Shown one piece after another: positions 1-10,568 of a DNA stretch of 64,000 nucleotides (positions are counted from its first letter, which is position 1; each line of letters begins with the position of its first letter). The notes under the pieces are model-generated. The model was not told the DNA's origin, made no database searches, and saw nothing but the letters and a program-made list of their open reading frames with translations. Made by a program: the position numbers and the translations under genes. The stretch spans positions 12,223,896-12,287,895 of the forward strand of contig CM076957.1 of the NCBI GenBank assembly GCA_039566865.1, read 5' to 3'. This DNA comes from Aurelia coerulea. Taxonomy: Eukaryota; Cnidaria; Scyphozoa; Semaeostomeae; Ulmaridae.

Positions 1-1524
1 CTGCTCCTAAACCAGGAATATTGATTTTTATTTGTTCAGAGCATGTCAAGAGTTCTTATCCCATTTTCCCCTCTATCCTTCGTTGCTCGGATTTTTGTTC
101 CTATTCTTTGCCTCTCAATTCTTTTGGTTCTGGTACCAAGGGAAATAAAACTTTAAATGGTTAAGACTACAACTGTTACTGAGGTGTCTTGGCAAGGAAA
201 AAGATTATCATATTGATATTTGTCAAATGCTTTCGATTCTTTGACTATAACCGCCCGTGTTTCAGGTATATTTTTTCAGACTTTCTAAGACTTTCTGCAA
301 CAAAAGGGCCCATACCAAAGCCTACTAAATATTAACTGCGAGAAAGATATTCATTTTACGCCAAAAATATTTTGTTTAAAATCGTACCTAAGTGCAAAAG
401 AAATATTAGTTTGGCCCGAAAAATATCAAAGGTCGTACAGCCAGGCAGACTTTCACTACTTTTGCGGGAAACTTGAGTGATCATTGGTAGAAAGTTTCTT
501 GTTTTTTGTTAAATGTTTCCTAACTTTTGAGTAGATTCTTTCCCTTCTGATCTTGACTTCTGTATGTTATTTCAACTGCTATTAACTTGATTCATTTCGA
601 AAATATTTGTCTATTTGGCTTCTTTGAAAAAAAAATTTCAAAACTATGATGAAACTTTTGTGAAACTTGATATTTGCTCCTCTGTTATTCGAAAGTCGAA
701 TACAGTGTCACGTCAGAGAAATGCGTGTTCTCCTTACCAAATTCTATAACGTTTTTGGGATTGTTTTGGCCAGAGGAAGTTGTGGAGAAGCTTACTCTTT
801 TCTAGAAAAGGTATGCCTTTGATTTTTAAATACTCAGAGTATATCTTTTACATCATTCTCAAGTGCTTTACGCGTCAGTTGAGTTTCAGTGACGACTTGA
901 AGCATCTCCAGCGACTAAAAACATGGAAGAAGCCCATTTTAGGCAAGACTTCTGGATTTATTTGGAACATTGCCGTTATTTTGCAACTGGTTTCAACAAG
1001 AATTCAGTCATTGGTAAGTGATTTCAAGCAATTTCCACCAAATAAGGTCCCTGCCGTAAATCAAAACTGTTGTGAAATTTCGAGGACGTTGAAAATTTTC
1101 GAAATTAATCAAACCTCGACTTTCTTTCAGTGTTGCGCGCAAGAACAACCTTGGATTCATGAGAACTCTTGATATATGGTGGAGGCATCCCGAACTCTTA
1201 GATTAAAAGCATAAAATCCCTTATGTGTTAAGAAACGGCCTTATGTTTGGGACTTTGATAGGGGCGACATTTTAGAAATTGCCACTCTTAGCTTTCACTT
1301 GCAAGTTCATTGAGCTATTTTGGCAGAAAAACAAGATTTCGCTTACATAAATGTTTTTACTTTTAACAGAAAGACAAAAGAAAACTGAACAAGATGTGTA
1401 CCATTTAATCAATATCTTCCCTCTATAAACTGCCGCAAAGAAGCATTTTAGGATCGAAAACATTTAACGTTCATTGCTCGATCAGAATTTCGACGGCGTG
1501 AGTTTTTGCCTTCCATCCTTCAAG

Positions 1525-1830
1525 TTAGGCAACATTAGTGCACATGTGCGCATCGTTTCTGCTCTGTCTCTCTGTTGTGCCTCTTCCTTCTCTGTATGCT
1601 GCCTGATTTAGTGGAATCTTTTCTTGGAAATGTTCTAATGTTCTCTTAAGTATGCTTATTGCAAGTATCTTTCTCAGAGTGGAAAGTAATATGATTGGTC
1701 TTAGGCGCCCTTGTGGTCCAGGTTTCTTTCCTGGCTTAGGGAAAGGTATTAAAATGCATTTTTTAACTTCTTTTGGGAATTTTCCGCTCTTTGCAATATT
1801 ATTCAGGAGTTCTTCACGTACTGAACGCAA
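1525..1830 (-). pseudogene. LINE reverse transcriptase fragment (fingers/palm start)
   Basis: The minus-strand reading frame has the LINE RT signature around GRLRPIILLSTLRKILAI followed by a QAAYREGRGT stretch, matching the conserved 'RPI.LLS...K..E....R' and 'Q.GFR.GR.T' blocks of non-LTR RTs. Only about 100 codons survive. No catalytic YADD motif is in this piece. It looks like a dead fragment; the clade cannot be assigned. It is repeated identically at 12490-12795. Confidence 0.7.
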
Positions 1831-2061
1831 TAAAAATCACAAAAGTCAAATCGCTACATTTCGGTTATGGTTACACTAAGAACCTGAAATTGAGTATATT
1901 GCTTATTGCAAGGGGGATAATCCGAAAATTTACTCTAATTTTCAATTTTGTAAAGTTTTAAAATAGTCAAGATGCTGTTATTCAATTCTAGCAGTAACTG
2001 TACGTTCGTAGTGTGTTGTTCCAAACCCATAATCTGCATAATTCTTTCGCGCTGTCCAGGG

Positions 2062-2160
2062 CATACATACATACACACATACATACATACATACATACAT
2101 ACATACACACATACATACACACATACATACATACATACATACATACATACATAGATACAT
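2062..2160. repeat. (ATAC)n microsatellite
   Basis: Tetranucleotide ATAC/CATA repeats with occasional ACAC interruptions. The tract is 8 bases shorter than its counterpart at 13026-13133. It generates spurious HTYIHT / MYVCMYV reading frames on both strands. Confidence 0.95.
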
Positions 2161-2662
2161 AAAATATTTGTTGAGGCAGGCTAAGTCTGGGTCAACCGGA
2201 GGGCTGATGTAAAAGAAAATAAGCATAATTACAATTTTTTCTATCGTTTTCTAAGAAAAAAAGGAAAAGTTTGTATTTTCAAGCCTTTAAAAATATTTAT
2301 ACTGTGAGTCCATAAATGTTGTAGCCACTTGGCCTTTATTAAATTGGATTGTAATTAGTTTTCATCCACATGATTTTAGTTTTCTTTTGACACTTTCGAG
2401 AGTCTTCAATTCTTTCATCACTGGGGGATCACTCACCAAAATGCTGGACCCCTGAATCGAATGGAAAGGCGACCGTATTCGGTTTTAGGTCTTATTTGGT
2501 AGAAACATTTCTTGCTCCTTAACTCACGAGCTGGAGTATCTTTCCTTTCAAAGAGATCGACTAACTGTTTTGGCAAGGATTTAGTGTGAATTTGGAACAT
2601 AAGGGAAGCAAGTCTTCATTTAGAGATATGACTTCCATTGAACCATGTCAAGAACTTCATTT

Positions 2663-2968
2663 TCATTCGTCTTGCTTGGGATACCGTGTATTTAATTCAG
2701 CAGCTTTGATATGCAATGCCTCAAGCTGATTCATTAATGAAACATGTGGTGTCCTCCATATTGATATACAGTATGAGACAGTGGATACAATCGCTTTGTA
2801 ATAAATTTCCTCCAGGACTTTGCTTCGTAACCCTTTTAAACGTTTGAGTTGTTTGAGCTTTGCGGCGTACTGTTTGCGAACTGCATCAACCTGTGGTCTC
2901 CAGCATAGTTTGTTATCAATTAGTACTACTCCTAAATCCACGTTTTGCGTCAGTCTTTTTTTCAGCAT
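2663..2968 (-). pseudogene. LINE RT C-terminal (thumb) fragment
   Basis: The minus-strand frame reads LGVVLIDNKLCWRPQVD, then KLKQLKRLKGL and YKAIVSTVSYCISIW. This is the typical post-YADD order of non-LTR RTs ('LGV.iD..L.W..hi', 'vlr.lr.l', 'Yk.lV.s.l.Yc..vW'). The piece is about 100 codons without the catalytic core. The duplicate lies at 13636-13941. Confidence 0.8.
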
Positions 2969-3054
2969 TCGTTCTAACTGGAAAATAATTAGATGTAGAT
3001 GTAGAATTAAAATTCTGGACTCCAGCTTTTAGTGGTACTGGTTTCAGTAAACGG

Positions 3055-3380
3055 AATGTGAATCGTCCGAAGAAGATCATCTCCTTTTCCTCTCTTCTTC
3101 GCTCGCAATGTTTACATCAGGCCAAACCGAACTTTCGTCGATTCTTTCCGCTGAAAATCCCTTTGTCTGCACTTTAGTCACACTGCATCCAAGATTTGAG
3201 TTTCTGAAACATCTGGGGACACGTTCTTCGGTAAATATAGTTGATATTTCGAATTTTTTCAATATTTCCAGCGTAAGTCATATCTTCTCATACATTTCCT
3301 ATACAAAAAACACTAACTCGGCCAGGTGTGTAACTAAACGTACCAGCATGCATTGCGCGCCCAACTGGTGATGACGTAAT
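3055..3380 (-). repeat. Dispersed repeat family X, copy 1
   Basis: Minus-strand DNA here resembles plus-strand 9126-9600. Both contain the order 'gtcatcac..., GCGCGCAATGCAT, ...ACACCTGGCC, ...tgttggaaatat'. Both also read a related short peptide, here PRCFRNSNLGCSVTKVQ and PRFFRNSSQGLSVSKVQ at 9.4 kb. I do not recognise the family. It could be a degraded element or a decayed exon cluster. The duplicate is at 14028-14353. Confidence 0.55.
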
Positions 3381-3751
3381 CGTAATCATGGGAATGGTCT
3401 ATCAAACTTTCAAGCTTGATGACATATTTTTTGAAAGCTGCACCAGGAGATCAGTTAACCGCAAAAGTAATTGGCAACCGAAAACGTGAGGCGGGATTAG
3501 TGGTGCCCACGAAATATAGAGCTGTAACAAATTGCAAGACAATGTCAACAACTCTCCGTGGAAATTGATCGAAACGCGGGACAGTTATAAGAATTTTGAG
3601 ATAAAATTTGACAAGACTTTGAAAATAGCAAATACTGTTGTATTTTGTGTAATTGAGCAATGGATTGAGTGATAACTTGGATAATTGAGAAAAATTATTC
3701 TTAAAATTGATTAACTTCTCACGGGGGCTTTTTTATATTCAAATATAAATT

Positions 3752-4063
3752 TTACAATATGTGTGTGATCTGAGGCCTAGAAGGCATGCCATTGTAGGAA
3801 ATATCAAATGATGATGTGGGCCTAGGTGCAAGATCCGATTGTAGTTGGCGAAAGCCTATTGGCTGACTTTGCTCACTGCTACCACTTCCCAAGTTCGAGC
3901 CTGAGTGTACAAGTTGTATTGCATTCCTCAACAACGTAGCTATCCTCTCACGATCTATTGCATTCTGTTGCGAGGCGCTCTGCCCGTCCTTATCACTATT
4001 GCTATCCATCACAAATGACACACACGGTCTGGTCGGAAGATCACGTCCTGAGCTTCCCGCCAA
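3752..4063 (-). CDS. Hypothetical low-complexity ORF
   Basis: A 103-codon minus-strand frame, rich in Ser, Gln and Asn, starts near 4063. A second in-frame Met begins MDSNSDKDGQSASQQNAIDR. It has no recognised domain. The helix-like DRERIATLLRNAIQLV segment and the low-complexity flanks resemble the N-terminal portion of a regulatory or transposon-linked protein, but this is only an impression. The 3' end runs into the duplication breakpoint at 3760, so any longer ORF would be cut there. It lies on the same strand as the Ulp1-like ORF, downstream of it, and the two may belong to one decayed element. Confidence 0.3.
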   Translation of the reverse strand: MAGSSGRDLPTRPCVSFVMDSNSDKDGQSASQQNAIDRERIATLLRNAIQLVHSGSNLGSGSSEQSQPIGFRQLQSDLAPRPTSSFDISYNGMPSRPQITHIL

Positions 4064-4297
4064 AATACAAGGGAGCGCAATGCATTACCATTTTGAATTG
4101 TCATTTTGCCTTTCATGTTTGGCTTGATGCATTGGGCCGTTGCTTTGGTGACTTGTCAAATTGCAATGGATATTAGTATTAATAAAATTGATATTGTGAA
4201 TTGATAAATTGCTTGCTTTGTGTTCTTTGTGACATTGTGAATTGAGTTTTTACATTACCAACTCCTATTCTGCATTCCAAACTAGGATGTCACATTG
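4064..4297. other. Spacer with iterated CATTG/CATTC motifs
   Basis: No gene seen. The stretch repeats short motifs such as GCATT, ACATTGTGAATTG and GCATTCC(A/G)AA several times. They may be the terminal or sub-terminal region of a DNA element that carries the neighbouring Ulp1-like ORF. No clear terminal inverted repeat was found. Confidence 0.3.
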
Positions 4298-4996
4298 TCA
4301 AACTGCAATGTTGCATTCCGAATTCGGATTTTGAATTTTGACATCGATATAACTCCATACGTTTATCCTTTTGATTGGGAAAGGAATGATAAAACCAGAT
4401 TCCAAACATTCAAAGAAATGTTGCCTCATCTTAGATTGATCGAATATTTTACTTGAAGGGACTTCCTTTCTAGCTAGCTCAGCAGCATAAGCCAGAGCAA
4501 AGAGTCCACAATCATTTTGACCTTCTTGAGTGGAAGCCACTTTCTTATGGATAATAGTTGGTGAAACCTCTTGGTCCGGTGAATAAATAACCTTGATCTC
4601 AGAGATAAGTTTCTCTGTTGGTGCCATGTTTAAACTATCAAATACTCTAACTGCGCCTCCAATAGAAGTTGATGTCACAAAGTGATTAATACCAGTATGA
4701 TGTATATGAATTGTAGGAAAAGGATCATATACCAGTTGTTCATCATTGAAGCAAGCTGATTGAAATGTGAAGAATGGAAATTTCTTTTGCAATAGTTTCA
4801 TTCCTGCATCTATGAGTCGATCGCAAATATTCTCTCCGCTTATTAGAAATTCCTTCTCAGTCATGCCAAGGTTCAGCGAACTAATCCACAAATCTTCATC
4901 GCTTTTCTTGGTTTGACAATTCTTCAGATCTGCTACTTTCGGTTCGTTTTCTTTCAATCTGTTGATTTTAGTCTTTTTGCGTCCAGTGCACTTCAT
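4298..4996 (-). CDS. Ulp1-like (C48) cysteine protease domain protein
   Basis: A 232-codon open frame on the minus strand. The catalytic layout of Ulp1/SENP-type C48 cysteine peptidases is visible in order. A His lies in the NHFVT segment (about residue 105), an Asp in RVFDSLN (about 120), and a Gln and Cys in TQEGQNDCGLFALAYAAELA (about 159-165). These enzymes cleave SUMO or ubiquitin-like modifiers. In cnidarian genomes stand-alone copies like this are usually parts of DNA transposons rather than cellular SENPs; that is general knowledge, and this copy's element was not delimited. Residues 1-60 are charged and unassigned. The frame is intact with all four catalytic residues, unlike nearly everything around it. 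Splicing cannot be excluded. Confidence 0.7.
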   Translation of the reverse strand: MKCTGRKKTKINRLKENEPKVADLKNCQTKKSDEDLWISSLNLGMTEKEFLISGENICDRLIDAGMKLLQKKFPFFTFQSACFNDEQLVYDPFPTIHIHHTGINHFVTSTSIGGAVRVFDSLNMAPTEKLISEIKVIYSPDQEVSPTIIHKKVASTQEGQNDCGLFALAYAAELARKEVPSSKIFDQSKMRQHFFECLESGFIIPFPIKRINVWSYIDVKIQNPNSECNIAV

Positions 4997-5050
4997 ATCT
5001 TCACGGTCATTAAATTCTTGGATACAGGTTACAAGATAATCAAATCTTTC

Positions 5051-5091
5051 ATAATAATAATAATAACAATAATAATAATAACAATAATAAC

Positions 5092-5171
<80 letters not shown>
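5051..5171. repeat. (TAA)n microsatellite
   Basis: ATAATA tract with a few AAC/ATG interruptions. It directly precedes an RLE-LINE 3' fragment. The poly-Ile/Leu/Asn reading frames it produces are artefacts. Confidence 0.95.
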
Positions 5172-5173
<2 letters not shown>

Positions 5174-5557
5174 CCCTTAGATACTGTGCTGGTGGACAAG
5201 AAGAACAAAGAGGTAAAAATAATCGATATTGCTGTGGCAGGAGATTCAAGAGTGAAAGAAAAAGAACTTGAAAATATTGAAAAGTACCATATGTTGCGAG
5301 AAGAGACAGGACATGTATGGCAAATGAATAAAACAAGTTTGAAAGACACATGGAGAAGTAGGATGGGAAGATTGCTTTGGAAATTATTCAGAAAACTGCA
5401 CTGCTTGGAACAGCAAGGATATTGCGAAAAGTTTTGCCTCTTTAGAGACACAGGAGAAAGAACTTTGAGACCCTTGGTGACTTGTTGTTACCCGCTCTCA
5501 AGGATAAAAGAACAAAAGAACTTACCAGACAAACTTGTCTGAGATCTACGTGATTGA
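5172..5557 (+). pseudogene. RLE-type LINE, 3' end fragment
   Basis: The plus frame opens with LVDKKNKEVKIIDIAVAGDS, the second half of the PD..(D)..K catalytic block of the restriction-like endonuclease at the C-terminus of R2/R4/NeSL-type LINEs. It aligns by eye with the better copy near 45005-45160 (PDIVVVDK, then IDIAVPGD). A KYHMLREE stretch follows in both. The fragment starts exactly at one TAA tract and its 3' end runs straight into another, which is what 5' truncation during target-primed insertion at a TAA site would give. The frame drifts after about residue 80, so it is not functional. Confidence 0.7.
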
Positions 5558-5558
5558 C

Positions 5559-5608
<50 letters not shown>

Positions 5609-5638
5609 TGATGATAATAATAATAATAATAATAATAA
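5558..5638. repeat. (TAA)n microsatellite
   Basis: AAT/TAA tract with a short GATGATGAT block, lying between two LINE 3' fragments. Confidence 0.95.
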
Positions 5639-6100
5639 CGACAAAGAAGCAAGAAAGATCAGTTTGATAGAGGGAACTATATGTGCACCTGGATGTGTTG
5701 CAAAAAGAGAAAAAGAAAAGCAGGACAAGTATTCCGAGATGAGAAAGTCATTGGAACGGTTAAATCGAGGATACGAAATAGATCAAATCAATGTTGTATT
5801 CGACTTTCTAGGCTGTTACAGCAAGCAATTGGAAAGCCAAATCAAGGGATTGTGTGAAGGAGAGAATGAGGCAGCATTAGTAATCGAACAATGTCAGAAA
5901 TGGGTACTCAGCCAAAACTGCGAGATTGTTAAAACATTTTATGAAAGAAAATAAAACTATGGAAAAAAAATGATATATTATTTTAGACAAAGGTAGAAAA
6001 AAAATAGTTAAATCCAACAACAGCAACATCAAGAAATCTGCCTAGGCATGTGCCAGCAGAGTAGTGGACACAATAAAACAAGAACAGAAACAATTTTGAC

Positions 6101-6103
<3 letters not shown>
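5639..6103 (+). pseudogene. Second RLE-like LINE 3' fragment
   Basis: The plus frame up to 5954 reads EGTICAPGCVAKREKEKQDK, then KYSEMRKSLERLNRGYE, INVVFDFLGCYSKQLESQI and EQCQKWVLSQNCEIVKTFYE. The spacing of an acidic residue, a Lys-rich block and a 'Y..l...l...gy.v' stretch resembles the end of RLE domains in other LINEs. The family differs from the 5172-5557 element. The fragment lies between TAA tracts on both sides. The assignment is by resemblance only. Confidence 0.45.

Positions 6104-6175
<72 letters not shown>
6104..6175. repeat. (TAA)n microsatellite
   Basis: Pure TAA with one ATG interruption. It marks the left edge of the next LINE. Confidence 0.95.
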
Positions 6176-6181
6176 TCTTCG

Positions 6182-8060
6182 AGCCAAAGGATGTAGCCTA
6201 TAACCTGAGGACTAAAACTTTTCTACAGTTACCGAGCACCAACACATTGCCATATGGGAATGATTCATTATCCTTCAGGGGTGCCATCCTATGGAACACT
6301 TTGTCTGACTCTATAAAAAGCCTGGAAACCAGTGCGAGCTTTAAGAGATCAATTAAAGAGTGGAAGGGTCCCAATCTCGCAGAAGAAAATGGACATTTAA
6401 ATGATACACAGGCAGTTAAGGTAATGTTAGAAAAATACAAGGATCATCCAAGTATTACAGCTATTATTCAGAATCTTGCAACTTTTGAAATATTTTCGTT
6501 TCATGAGACAAACGAATATGAGGTGAAGCAGCTTTTGAAATCAATGGATGGTAAGAAGTCTACTGGTGTAGATCAAATACCAGCGCGATTGATTTTATTA
6601 GCAGCGGATGAGCTAACCTATCCCCTGACGCAGGCTATCAACAGTAGTCTTCGAAACAGCAGGTTTCCTGATGATGGGAAGAAAGCAGCCCTTTCTCCTC
6701 TAGATAAAGGGGAACAGAATCGTTTTATCGAAAAGAATGATCGTCCCGTTAGCGCATTGAAGTCTTTTTCGAAATTTTTTGAGAAGACAGCAAAAAATCA
6801 ACTTTCTCAACATATCGGCAATTGCCTTTCAATTTTCATTGCTGCATATAGAAGCGCTTATAGCACACAGCACGTTTTGCTCAGAATGATCGAGGAATGG
6901 AGACAGAACTTAGACAACGCCATTATGGTTGGAGCGATTCTAATGCACTTGTCAAAAGCTTTTGACTGCATACCCCCATGACCTTTTAGTAGCAAAATTA
7001 CACGCCTATGGATTTGATGAACCAGCTCTGGTTTTCATCTATTCCTACCTGAAAGGAAGGGAACAATCCGTTCGCATTAACAACGTTTATAGTAATTTCC
7101 AAGTTTTATTATCTGGAGTACCTCAGGGGTCTGTGTTAGGACCTATACTCTTCAATTTCTACATTAATGACCTCTTCTTTTTCATTAGAGAAGCTAGTCT
7201 GCATAATTATGCCGATGATAACACTATCAGTGCCTACGCTAAGAACTTGCCAGACTTGATTAGATTACTACAAGACGAATCAAATAGAGCTCTGGACTGG
7301 CTTCGGCAGAATAAAATGATTGCTAATCCTGAAAAATTTCACGCTTTATTAGTACGGAAAGATAAGAAAGACACTTCTGAAGAAAAAAATCTTAATTCAG
7401 GGCAGAGAAATAAGTCCGAAAAAGCAGTCCGCCTTCTCGGGGTTGAAACTGACAACAAATTGAATTTTGACATTTATATTTCGAATCTTTGCAAAAAAGC
7501 GGCGACAAAATTAAATGTCCTGAAGAGACTGAAGTCCTTTATTGGTTTCAAAGAAAAACAGATTCTAGTTGAAAGCTTTGTGTTTTCAAATTTCAGTTAT
7601 TGCCTCCTTGTTAGGCTTTTTCCTCAGCAAAATCGTTAGCAAAAATTGAAAAACTGCACAAAAGAGCATTGCAATTCCTGCACAATGATCGTGTAAGTTC
7701 TTATACGGATTTGCTATCAAAGTCCAAGAAATGTTCATGAACATCAATCACCTTAGAACGTTTTGTATCGAGATTTATAAAACAATGCATAATCTGAATC
7801 CTCCTGTCGTGAAAGATATATTTCACTTTAAATCGGAGGGCAGGTCCTCCAGGAACCAATTTGAACCTTACATTACAGACCAAATCAAGTCACTTTTGGA
7901 CCAAATAGTTATAGATCACTTGGACCAAAAATTTGGAATGCATTTTCCAATGATTTCAAAACAGCTGAAAATTTGACCATATTTAAACGTTTGATAAAAA
8001 GCTGGGATGGACCCGAGGGTCAGTGTAATGCTTGCCGATTTGAAAATGGCTAGACAATGC
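6182..8060 (+). pseudogene. CR1/L2-like LINE ORF2 remnant with 5' chimera
   Basis: The first 60 or so codons (YGNDSLSFRGAILWNTLSDS ... SFKRSIKEWKG) are the extreme C-terminal signature of this LINE type. The frame then passes directly into the pre-RT region (HPSI..II, KSTGVDQIPARLI) and the full RT. The RT blocks are: fingers 6560-6780; a broken motif A where the second D lies in LSKAFDCIPP; VPQGSVLGPILFN near 7115; NYADDNTI near 7205; and the thumb region to 7630. A frameshift lies near 6965 and further breaks near 7640. The C-terminal zone resumes as INHLRTFCIEIYKTMHNLNP. The tail-before-body order implies a chimeric or tandemly joined copy. The 3' UTR is interrupted by the MITE at 8208-8811. 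Confidence 0.85.
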
Positions 8061-8207
8061 CCTGAATCTACAGTATCTAATGTACTAAGTCGAACTGAAC
8101 TATTGCCACTGTATCAAATGTATCATATATGTGCATAACTATATGTAGATATGTACAAAATAGAACGATAATATGCAAAAAATTATTTAATGTTTACTTT
8201 TATTATA

Positions 8208-8811
8208 CCGGGTGCGCCAAAATAAACTATGCACGTTTGGCTGGCCACAATAAATCGTACACAGGACCGATTTTGAAGATTTATGACTTAATCATTAGCA
8301 GAAAGCCTGAATTAGATACTGGGATATTTTGCAAATTTTTTCGTTTTCAGTTTTTAGAGCTAGAAGCGAGTTTCTTAAAATGTTCGTTTTCGAAAACATT
8401 GAAAACGATCAAAAAACGTCGATCAAATTTTAAAAGATTCAACATAAATGAACAAGGAGGAAACGTTTTCAGGGGGATTTGGGAGTTTAGTACGAACTCT
8501 CTTACAGCAGATTACAATTGGTCGATTTCTAAATCACAAATTACCACGAACAAGTTCTCTCTTTGTCCATTCATGTCGATTCTTTGGAAAACTTGATCGA
8601 TGTTTTTTGTGGTTTTCAGTGTTTTTCGAAAACTAAAAGTTTAGGAAACTCGCTTCTAGCGCTAAAAACTGAAAATGAAAAAATTTGCAAAAAATCCCAT
8701 CATCTAATTCAGGCTTTCTGCTAACGATTAAGTCATAAATCTTGAAAATCGGTCCAGTGTACTATTTATTGTGGCCTGCCAAACGTGCATAGTTTATTTT
8801 GGCGCACCCGG
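8208..8811. mobile_element. Long-TIR MITE, TA target duplication (Tc1/mariner-type)
   Basis: The termini are CCGGGTGCGCCAAAATAAAC and its inverse, flanked by TA at 8206-8207 and 8812-8813. The inverted similarity runs inward for more than 200 bp per arm (GCAAATTTTTTCGTTTTCAG pairs with its counterpart near 8675), so the 604-bp element is nearly one large foldback. It has no transposase ORF. TA duplication and a CCGGGTG-type end fit the Tc1/mariner group. It sits in the 3' UTR of the preceding LINE. Related copies: 58450-59530 and a truncated end at 40545-40577. Confidence 0.9.
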
Positions 8812-8813
8812 TA

Positions 8814-8935
8814 GTGTTTAATTTATTTATGTATATATTCGATTTAGATTAGTTATTTCATAATATGTAATAGCTAGAGAAATATCGAAATAAAATAAGT
8901 TGAAACAAATAAACAAACAAACTAAAGGGTGACAA
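8814..8935 (+). repeat. 3' tail of the interrupted LINE
   Basis: AT-rich sequence ending in AAATAAAC/AAACAAAC repeats, apparently the 3' end of the LINE at 6182-8060 displaced by the MITE. From here to about 9125 nothing else is recognised. Confidence 0.45.
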
Positions 8936-9125
8936 TTGCTCATGCAAAATATGTAGATAAGGAGTCCGTGGGAATTTCACCAGTAGTATATTTGTATATT
9001 TATTTATTTATTGATTGTAATTAGCTTTTCTCTGAATATGAATAGCTGGTCTTAATTAGTTCAAACTAGAAATATCTTTTTTTAACTGACTGTAAATAAT
9101 GTTATAATAAAAATAGATGATTAGG

Positions 9126-9600
9126 TCATCACCAGTGCGGCGCGCAATGCATACTGGTACTGGTACTTGTAGTTAAACACCTGGCCTAGCTAGTGTGCTT
9201 TTTATGGAGTGTATGGGATGTTCTGTTTTGTGTTGGAAATATAAAAGAAAAATTCGAAAAATCACCCAAATAGACCATTTTGACATTTAGAAAAGGGCCT
9301 GGGGAGAGCAACATTTTTCTGGTAAATGGCTGCCATAGTTCAATTTATCGTTGATGAAAAGCCCTGTGGCAGCCATTTACCAGAAAAATATTGCTCTCCC
9401 CAGATCCTTTTTCTAAATGTCAAAATGGTCTATTCCCCGAACAGTATTTCCCTAGATTTTTTAGAAACTCTAGTCAGGGGCTCAGCGTTTCTAAAGTGCA
9501 GATGAAGGAAATTCTAGTAAAGAAAGTCAATGAAAACGTAGAGAAAGGGCTGTACTTTCCCTCTAAATTCAGACCAAAATCTAAAATTTGAGTTTATTAT
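9126..9600 (+). repeat. Dispersed repeat family X, copy with foldback insertion
   Basis: Plus-strand relative of 3055-3380. The similarity is split by the foldback at 9271-9433: it stops after ...AATCACCCAAA and resumes at TTCCCCGAACAG. Confidence 0.5.
9271..9433. mobile_element. Small foldback element
   Basis: A 67-base arm beginning TAGACCATTTTGACATTTAG is repeated in inverse orientation at 9366-9433 with a handful of mismatches and a loop of about 28 bases. Comparison with the uninterrupted relative at 3.2 kb shows it is an insertion. No ORF. The target duplication is not resolved. Confidence 0.75.
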
Positions 9601-9604
9601 CTTA

Positions 9605-10060
9605 TGTAGGGACGGAACCATTGGGAGCTTGAAGTTTTTAATCTTTTTGCTTCCGGCTGCAATCGCAAGAAAGGGAAAACTTCCCCCTTCACGTACTCAT
9701 CATCATCTGTTGACAAAGCGAAAATGAGGTCAAAGAGACTCAAGAGACCCCCAGAGCGGTATATCCCTTGAGGTAGTTAGTCGGCCTTTTTAGTCGTTTA
9801 ATGCATTTCCCTTGTGTGTTGGCGGTGTGCGCCCTATTCGGTTCCCTTAGGAGTTAGTGAAGTTGAAACCACAGCGAGAAGAGTTAAAGGGGAGTTGTGA
9901 TTTTGTTGACGAAAGAAAAGACGCAAGAGAGCTCCGAGAGAGAACGCGTTCTGCCAGTGACGTTTCAGAGATAGGCCCAGTCTCAAGTCTTATGACAAGA
10001 GTGACCCACGCCCAAGTCGATGACGCCATGTTGGTGAGCGTATTTATTCCTTATTCTTCA
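9605..10060 (+). mobile_element. Candidate LTR followed by a primer-binding-site-like sequence
   Basis: The interval begins TGTAGGG and ends TTCTTCA (TG...CA). It is followed at once by TTGGTGACCCGAAC, which looks like an LTR-retrotransposon primer-binding site (TGG plus tRNA-complementary bases). It is GC-richer than its surroundings and encodes no recognised protein. No second LTR or gag/pol follows, so this would be a truncated element. An alternative is a host promoter/first exon: an ATG at 10028 is followed by GTGAGC. Confidence 0.4.
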
Positions 10061-10346
10061 TTGGTGACCCGAACTGAGAAACTTTGAACAGCACTGAATT
10101 GAGTTGAATTTGTTGTGTTGATCTTTTGATCATATGCTTTTATATAGATAATTGCATTTTTAGGAGACGATACATATTTGTTTTAATGTGTTCATGGGCA
10201 GCACGAAAATCCACTACATCATCATCATCAATTACGTTATTATGTCAGTTCCTGACATTGCGAGCCTGATAATGCCTCTCCAAGTGTTTCTATTATTTGC
10301 TAGTTTCTTTAATTTGTTTGTGTCTTTTACATTCAGGCCTGGGCCT

Positions 10347-10568
10347 CTAGATCTTTATCGATGCGGCCTCACCAAGTGAGTTTTGGTTTGCCTTGGGATT
10401 TTTCACAGGTCTTAGTGCTTCAGATAGGGCTTGTTTGGCTGGAGTTTCCTTTGGCAGTCTGAGCAAAAGTCCTAGCCAGCTTAATCTTCTCCTCTTAATT
10501 TCTTTGCTCCAATTTTCTACTTTTGTTATATCATAAAGATTTTGATTTGAGATGATTCTGGGCCACAT
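10347..10568 (-). pseudogene. LINE C-terminal fragment
   Basis: The minus frame contains WPRIISNQNLYDITK, WSKEIKRRRLSWLGLLLRLP and a Pro/Ala-rich tail. This is the post-RT tail typical of a widespread LINE group ('W..I.N..LY..T....w...I..RRL.W.GH..RlP..tPA'). It is truncated at both ends with no RT core. 10570-10965 shows no gene. Confidence 0.65.

Larger units (their letters stand above)
1..3760. repeat. Segmental direct duplication, copy 1 (left end cut by window)
   Basis: Base-by-base comparison shows this stretch repeated at 10966-14733 with an offset of 10965, becoming 10973 after the ATAC tract. I saw only a few single-base differences (for example near 1898, 2037 and 3331) plus the microsatellite length change. 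Similarity stops sharply after 3760. The content is old LINE fragments and non-coding DNA, so near-identity of such decayed material implies a very recent duplication or an assembly artefact. The first 780 bases show no recognisable gene. Confidence 0.95.

Noticed and set aside
2041..2160. CRISPR-like or coding repeat (HTYIHTYIHT)
   Set aside because: Simple ATAC microsatellite in a eukaryotic genome with no spacers.
5029..5451. Long poly-Ile/poly-Leu/poly-Asn reading frames here and at 43384, 46579 and similar places
   Set aside because: They are translations of TAA/ATT microsatellites and have no biological support.
9857..10087. Short basic ORF as a host first exon with ATG and GTGAGC donor
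   Set aside because: The TG...CA boundaries followed by a TTGGTGACCC primer-binding-like sequence fit an LTR better, though neither is proven.
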